A program made the translations under genes and the position numbers. Below are positions 63,741 to 64,000 of a stretch of DNA of 64,000 bases, in pieces; the first letter of the stretch is position 1, and each line of letters opens with the position of its first letter. Under the pieces are notes generated by a model. It had not been told where the DNA came from and ran no database searches. It saw only the letters and a program-made list of their open reading frames with translations. The stretch covers positions 344,578 to 408,577 of the forward strand of contig VZRS01007550.1 in NCBI GenBank assembly GCA_013398055.1, given 5' to 3'. Source of the DNA: Ifrita kowaldi (Eukaryota; Chordata; Aves; Passeriformes; Cinclosomatidae).

Positions 63741-64000
63741 TGTGTGCCGGTTTGGTTAAAATTCAGCAATATATCCTCTGAGAGAAAACTAGGTTACAAC
63801 CACCCTTCCCCCCACCAGGTTCGGGAAAAAGGGAATTTTCCTCGAAGGAAAGTGAAAGAGAGAACAACTATTTATTTAACAATCACACAAGAAAAAAGGG
63901 CAATAATGCTAAATAATGAAATCTCTCGCTGTAGAGAGAAACCTGGGAAGATTTCAGAGTCCTTCTGTAGGTGTGGTCTCTCTCCTCCTCGGAGCTGGGT
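63741..64000. mobile_element. Endogenous retrovirus-type LTR, cut by window edge
   Basis: From TGTGTGCCGGTTTGGTTAAA the sequence changes character: a TG start, a GAGAGAAAACTAGG-type block, AAAGGGAATTTTCCTCGAAG, AACAACTATTTATTTAAC, and ACCTCTCGCTG-like sequence up to the right edge. This matches the style of passerine ERV LTRs that I know as a class. I cannot fix the subfamily. On the minus strand an AATAAA is present near 63875, which could be a polyadenylation signal if the LTR is in minus orientation. Neither the second end nor any internal region is visible. Confidence 0.6.

Noticed and set aside
1..64000. Prokaryotic operons, CRISPR arrays, rRNA, tRNA genes, CpG islands
   Set aside because: None seen. 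The repeats and base composition are those of a vertebrate nuclear genome, and no cloverleaf boxes or spaced direct repeats were found.

Overview
The window reads as nuclear DNA of a bird, most likely a passerine. It is AT-rich and CpG-poor by eye, has no prokaryotic gene layout, and carries four copies of the 3' end of the avian CR1 LINE. Three lie on the minus strand (2808-3066, 30675-30860, 58034-58235) and one on the plus strand (44449-44889). A retroviral-type LTR starts at about 63741 and runs off the right edge. The passerine placing rests on the young CR1-J-like copy and the style of the LTR, and is an inference.

Most of the 64 kb is single-copy noncoding sequence, either intronic or intergenic. 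Between the repeats are homopolymer tracts (the longest is 37 T at 14930-14966), small AT, TTGA and 10-bp tandem repeats, and several AT-rich stretches with homeodomain-type TAATTA cores that look like conserved noncoding elements. I saw no rRNA, tRNA, CRISPR array, CpG island or intact transposon gene. Almost all open frames in the window are of the length expected by chance.

I searched by eye for small exons bounded by splice sites. On the plus strand four segments (7487-7636, 18487-18626, 32322-32383, 41886-41962) each have a pyrimidine-rich acceptor, a GT donor and an open frame. Their phases join without a break (0-0, 0-2, 2-1, 1-0) into 143 codons. I do not recognise the protein. On the minus strand three other segments (50528-50483, 45789-45583, 26123-26028) also join in phase. 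Isolated pairs of splice-like sites are common in this window, so at least one of the two sets is probably chance. Both are given as hypotheses with low to moderate confidence. If the plus-strand set is real, the window is the inside of a long gene with introns of roughly 9-14 kb, and the CR1 copies at 30675 and 44449 lie in or beside those introns.

I found no clear sign of an undescribed system. The most useful leads are the two phase-compatible exon sets, a candidate 15-nt microexon at 48506-48520, a noncoding exon or recursive splice site at 61290-61387, a possible minus-strand retrocopy tail at 14930-15020, and a 22-bp palindromic homeodomain-type site at 31237-31258.
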